NCBI RefSeq assembly: GCF_000331005.1
Contig: NZ_AEJB01000361.1
Coordinates: forward strand, 248,001 to 312,000
From: Streptomyces turgidiscabies Car8
Lineage (GTDB): Bacteria; Actinomycetota; Actinomycetes; Streptomycetales; Streptomycetaceae
DNA: 64,000 nucleotides
Direction: 5' to 3'
The position numbers were made by a program, and so were the translations under genes. The notes under the pieces are model-generated. The model saw only the letters and a program-made list of their open reading frames with translations, was not told the origin of the DNA and ran no database searches. Shown piece after piece: positions 61,401-64,000 of the stretch; position 1 is the first letter of the stretch, and each line of letters opens with the position of its first letter.

Positions 61401-61720
61401 GTCTCGTTCCCGTTCCCGCTTCTGGGCAGCCGGCCGCGCCGAGCACGCGTCCTACGCGTGCCGCTCAGGACACCCCGACTCCGAGGCAGCTGGGAGCCGG
61501 AACGTCGGCTCCTCGTCCTGTGGCCGCTCCGGTTTCGGGTCGGACTCCGGCTGCGCCTGGTGCGCGGACACCGGCTCCTTCGCCGCGGCCGGTTCCGCGT
61601 CCTCGTCCCCGTCCGCTCCGGGTTGCCGATCCGGCTCCTCAGAGCGTGGAGACTCCGGAGCGGCAGCAGCGGTCGGCCGGTGGTCTTCGCCGGGGCCGAC
61701 GCGAGAAGCCGCAGGACTGA
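58484..61720 (+). CDS. VirB6/TrbL-like polytopic membrane protein
   Basis: 1078 residues from ATG 58484, which has GGAGGAGGGGGGAG upstream. A signal/TM segment (residues 29-46, ending ATSSPASA), then at least six TM segments: about 185-215, 265-283, 295-313, 588-606, 610-650 and 685-715. Between them lies a 270-residue extracellular loop, and the last 300 residues are Gly/Pro/Ser-rich and disordered. This fits TrbL/VirB6 channel subunits of Gram-positive conjugation systems. A strong terminator follows. Confidence 0.75.
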   Translation: MNGRITAVARMRAWAGRGGGGARQGRLVRGLALVLLAVLFVPVFMMATSSPASADDQKERDNYSLYQLASNASSYFSEKNSPSNDKGMHENWKPVTSSPASGGSMLGYADSEFSLGNIVGWFFAEVSGSSQTVTYETLAAKDDKGDAKYSGMLDYAHFGAANADLGLDTMSSGIGGQIVSVIGGSIIWVLYALALAVGTLFYVILQFLKLINPFMWFYSAVAAVNPTLAEGMTGGDTGGGALSGLQQWISGWYGLLVDISWQVLVPIFIGFLLIGLVMFKKMDRGSAIKKLIVRVVFIGVGLPLIGSMYTSVLDKFDNSVLGQHAGPTRVVLSTYVDFEAWMMNDRLGIPDQATVSWSGDQASSDAMMSVRTSALAINKQSHGATFNGIGIGTKANDAESAWKDGTVSVGTGASDDFKAVFSTFGIIGKYIASNEIAASDFESGIKSSITQLDESAEVKKSWFVDKDSYGDVEDFGEEKGPKPVDHPVISTDGTGLTSSRPGKDSTVFTTTGTKSNCGFTVGKTPSSCNLSPLAAYNYLNTGFSPSSLNMYSSNNATSGFTRENHMAVSQVGTGPAKFMYWSNAATVLGSIVLLGFWYAIGMLAGSVKRIFGLVAAVPFATLGAMAAIAKVIVYSMALILEVLVTLFIYQFVSEFLISVPDIMAGPVSSFMSPAGLWGSAALGGTIVVILTLISSLMIMGITFALLRVRKTVLQAMDEVVTKLVDKFLETNSAPKPDKGGLMPALATGAGAGAGMAMGNKLANGFNSKTSGPASPSTGKPAGKTASTNAGGTNGDATALPAGKPPLALEGGGEGDPGDPNSPALDGGPGGGGSGGGGGPAGALGSSAQGDDPDDKGGPLQLTSGGAGSSHSDKQTAQNLSNQGGLSNLGYTSDGNKVIPGEVLASYTEPPSSRGGSQSQSSVGRAGSVPTSRKAVTGQTGQTPFVTGTQDAQSQQGSNQQAAPQRFNGGAAPGLVPVPASGQPAAPSTRPTRAAQDTPTPRQLGAGTSAPRPVAAPVSGRTPAAPGARTPAPSPRPVPRPRPRPLRVADPAPQSVETPERQQRSAGGLRRGRREKPQD

Positions 61721-61740
61721 TCGGGCGAGCGTGGAGGGCT

Positions 61741-61796
61741 GACGCACCTGGTGAGGACGACCATTGCGATCGTCTTCACCAGGTGCGTCGTCTTTT
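61741..61796 (+). terminator. Intrinsic terminator of the secretion operon
   Basis: GACGCACCTGGTGA (61741-61754) pairs perfectly with TCACCAGGTGCGTC (61776-61789); inner GACGA/TCGTC extends it. GTCTTTTGC follows. Confidence 0.85.
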
Positions 61797-61824
61797 GCAC
61801 GGCAGGAGGAGAAGGGGGAAGAGC

Positions 61825-61923
61825 GTGCAGCTCGGATCGAGGCTTCGCGGTGAGTTCCCGCGCGGCCGGGTGATCCCCCGCGGCAAAGGCTGGGCGGAGA
61901 GGCTTCTTCTCACCGTAGGTTGA
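61825..61923 (+). CDS. 32-residue basic ORF
   Basis: GTG 61825 follows GGAGGAGAAGGGGGAAGAG. LGSRLRGEFPRGRVIPRGKG. Possibly the remaining start of a truncated gene. Confidence 0.35.
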   Translation: MQLGSRLRGEFPRGRVIPRGKGWAERLLLTVG

Positions 61924-62037
61924 GCGCTTGCCGACCGGTCGCGGAAGGACTCAGCGCTCTCCGGTGCGGTCGGTGCAGCCCGCGCACGGCGCCGGAATTC
62001 CGCACCGGCCGGTCAACGCCCGCACTACGACGCGCGG

Positions 62038-62280
62038 ATGAAGGAGCTGGTGCCGGCCGGACGGCGCACCCTGTACCAGCGCGGGCCGCTGCGCCGCGCA
62101 CTGCTGGACACCTCCGCGCTGACCACGGACATCATCGCGGCCACCCGGCGGCCGACCCCGGCGTCGTTCGTTGCCGGGGCGCGGGCGGGGACGGTGTGGT
62201 GCCTGATCCCAGTTCACGTGTGGGAGAGGTGCCGAGGGTACTGGCCGATCTGGGCCCGGTTAGGACTGTTGGATACTGGT
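62038..62280 (+). pseudogene. PIN-domain nuclease fragment
   Basis: ALLDTSALTTDIIAAT, then ASFVAGARAGTVWCLIPVHV, is the N-terminal part of a PIN domain with its first acidic site. The natural continuation (EVPRVLADLGPVRTVGYW then stop) is in another frame, shifted near 62230. Confidence 0.6.
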
Positions 62281-62282
62281 GA

Positions 62283-63294
62283 CGTGGAAAGCAGTATCAC
62301 CATCCGTCAAGTATTCAAGGTGTGGCGATCGGCATCGAGCGGCACACCGCGGGTCGCCGTGCTGCGGCTGCGGTACCGGGCGGTCGGCGACAACTGGGGA
62401 CATGCTGGCGGCGGTGGCCGCGGCACCCTGCGGATCAGCGAGCCGGAAGTGCACGCTGACGAATGTGCGGTGGCCGCCCTGTGCGTCAGCCTGGCAGCCG
62501 TCGAGCCGGACGACCAGGTGTTCATCATCGCACCGTTGAGCGTGGCGGAGCTGATCCAGTCGCTTGTCCAGGCATGCAGTGTCACCGCCTTGGCTACTCC
62601 ACTGCGCCCGTACGTGGCGCCGCATCTGGATCGCCTGGCCTCCGCTTCCATCGAGGTGAGGGACAGGAGGGGGATGCGCGACATGTTCCAGCAGGTCTCG
62701 GAGAGCAGGCCGGCATCGACCTTCCTCCGACTTGACGACGCGAGCCGTGCCGTTGCCTCCGGAATAGCCACCCGGCCAGGGCGGCCCGCACCGATGGAAA
62801 TTGGTGAGCTGGGGTGGGTCACGGACTGGGGCCGCTCCCAGCATTACGACGGCGCAGCAGTGGCGTTCCTTCTCGCGTCCGGCGAGGGCGCGCGCGAAGA
62901 CAGCGTGCGGGTGATGGCCGTACCACAGGAACCGGAGATCGTCGACGGTGAACTGGCGGCCGTTCTCATCGCCTACGCGTACGGGCAGGTGACCGGGCAG
63001 AGCGTTCAGGTGTTCTACACCGACTCACGGGACGCCGGCATCCGCCTGCGCCGGTACGTCGAGTCCGGGCGGCCCGACGGCTACGGCACGCTGCTCGCTG
63101 CGCTCACCGCGCCTTTCACAGACGCTGAGTTGCTGGACCTACAGGTGTACTGGGTCTACCGAGGGCTGACACGAGCGCAGCGGCTTGCCGACACCGCTGC
63201 CCGCCACATGAGCCGCCACGAGCCCGTTCCGGCTGAAGCCGTTGTCACGGCGGACTGGCTGCTGCAGGAGTTGGAAGCGCTGTCCGCAGCATGA
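62283..63294 (+). CDS. 336-residue hypothetical protein
   Basis: GTG 62283, just after the PIN fragment; the longer frame from 62038 is an artefact of the frameshift. Alternating strands and helices (DDQVFIIAPLSVAELIQSLV, DGELAAVLIAYAYGQVTGQS, VQVFYTDSRDAGIRL) suggest a Rossmann- or RNase-H-like fold. No family recognised. Confidence 0.5.
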
Positions 63295-63329
63295 CCGCCA
63301 GGCGCCATTTCGGTCCCCGTGGCCGGAGG

Positions 63330-63567
63330 CGACGGCCAGGTCCCGCTCGGTGGACGCCTGTCCGATGGCGGTGAGCAGGCCGGTCAGTCCCTGGCGGGTC
63401 ATGCCCCAGGTGCTGCGGCTGGCGCCCTGCGAGCACATCGCGCACCCGTTGAAGCAGCCAGCCTGCGGGGCCGCGTACTGCAGGCGTGTGAAGGCGTCGT
63501 CGGGCAGGGTCCGCAGTTGCTCCAGCAGCCTGGGCACTGCGGTGGTGCCGGTGGTCGTGGAGGTCAC
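63330..63567 (-). pseudogene. Radical-SAM-like fragment
   Basis: GTG 63567 overlaps the preceding stop. RLQYAAPQAGCFNGCAMCSQ has a CxxxCxxC cluster followed by WGMTRQGLTGLLTAIGQ. The gene loses sense about 70 residues in, where it meets the convergent gene, so only the N-terminus remains. Confidence 0.55.
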
Positions 63568-63780
63568 CTCGCTGGGGGTAGGGCGGCCGGGGTGAGGTGA
63601 GCGGTCAGTGCGTCCAGCAGGTCGCGGCCGGGGCCGGTGAGCTGGTGCGGACCGGCAAAGGGGGCGGCCGGGCGGTAGATGCTCGGTCTGCGCAGCCCGG
63701 CCAGTCGTACCGGCCGGTGGGTGTCGATGCGGGCGAACCAGTCGGCGCGCGCCCGCGAAGCAAGATTGGCCGGACGTGAT
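63564..63780 (-). pseudogene. C-terminal fragment upstream of the radical-SAM remnant
   Basis: An open frame without a start: ARADWFARIDTHRPVRLAGL, RRPSIYRPAAPFAGPHQLTG, then DLLDALTAHL. It ends by GTGA overlap with the radical-SAM fragment. Function unknown. Confidence 0.4.
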
Positions 63781-63817
63781 GTCCACAGCGTTTTGTGCTG
63801 CCTGGGTGGTGCGGCAA

Positions 63818-64000
63818 TCAGCTGTGCTGGTTGCAGTCCTTGGCCATCAATGCCTTCGCCTGGTCGCTGTCGGCGGGGATGAGCTGGACCTGGTCGATCG
63901 AGTAGGCGAAGGTGTACCCGAGCGTGATCATGCTGTCCGACATCGAGATCGAGCCGGATCCCGGGTCAGTGCCTGTCTGGTCGGAGCCGTTGCCGTCGTC
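63818..64000 (-). CDS. Partial CDS at the window edge
   Basis: 60 codons, open to the edge: GSISMSDSMITLGYTFAYSI, then DQVQLIPADSDQAKALMAKD and NQHS stop. Gly/Ser/Asp-rich beginning. Could be the end of an exported or pilin-like protein; not identified. Confidence 0.5.
   Translation of the reverse strand, partial: DDGNGSDQTGTDPGSGSISMSDSMITLGYTFAYSIDQVQLIPADSDQAKALMAKDCNQHS

Overview
The window looks like part of a large, probably linear, conjugative plasmid of Streptomyces or a close relative. The evidence is the very high G+C content with GC-rich third codon positions, frequent GTG starts, ATGA/GTGA translational coupling, an SsgA-like sporulation-family protein, a GntR-type fragment, and insertion sequences resembling streptomycete ones. 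No chromosomal housekeeping genes are present. The left part carries an actin-type segregation operon and the right part a type IV secretion module.

Layout. 0.4-3.5 kb: ParR-like adaptor, ParM-like actin, a small coupled protein, an N6-methylase-like protein without a visible NPP[FY] motif, and another small coupled protein. 3.7-7.4 kb: a 1214-residue protein with a C-terminal PD-(D/E)XK-like nuclease signature; an IS5-like element sits exactly at its stop codon. 8.7-9.5 kb: remnants of a SAP-like protein and a serine recombinase. 9.5-44.4 kb: a long accessory region of about 60 mostly small genes, nearly all on the minus strand and tightly coupled, with a few plus-strand islands (13.8-14.2, 28.5-29.6, 33.1-34.8 kb). 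It contains ssb, a Panacea-domain gene, an SsgA-like gene, zinc-ribbon miniproteins, an intact ISAs1-family element and IS110/IS701 remnants. 44.4-63.3 kb: mostly plus strand, with a lipoprotein, a ribbon-helix-helix protein, a large acidic protein, two minus-strand genes with HEPN-like features, topoisomerase III, a broken phosphoesterase, a two-TM VirB3/PrgI-like protein, a VirB4-like protein and a VirB6/TrbL-like polytopic protein. 63.3-64 kb: fragments of a radical-SAM-like gene and a truncated gene at the edge.

Most unusual signal. Nine short hairpins lie between genes of the minus-strand accessory region. Read on the minus strand, their consensus is GATCRRC-GNA-GYYGATYCGG. Stem bases covary while the GNA triloop and the 3' CGG are kept. 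Three sit in tandem before ssb, three lie 42-44 nt before start codons, and two precede apparently noncoding segments that end in T-run terminators. I infer that they are regulatory, possibly single-strand promoters of the F-plasmid Frpo or phage N4 kind that serve a conjugative leading region. An ordinary dyad operator is the main alternative.

Many accessory genes carry frameshifts or in-frame TAG/TGA codons, several where a Trp codon would fit, whereas the long transfer ORFs are intact. This may be gene decay, sequencing error or stop-codon readthrough; the sequence alone cannot decide.
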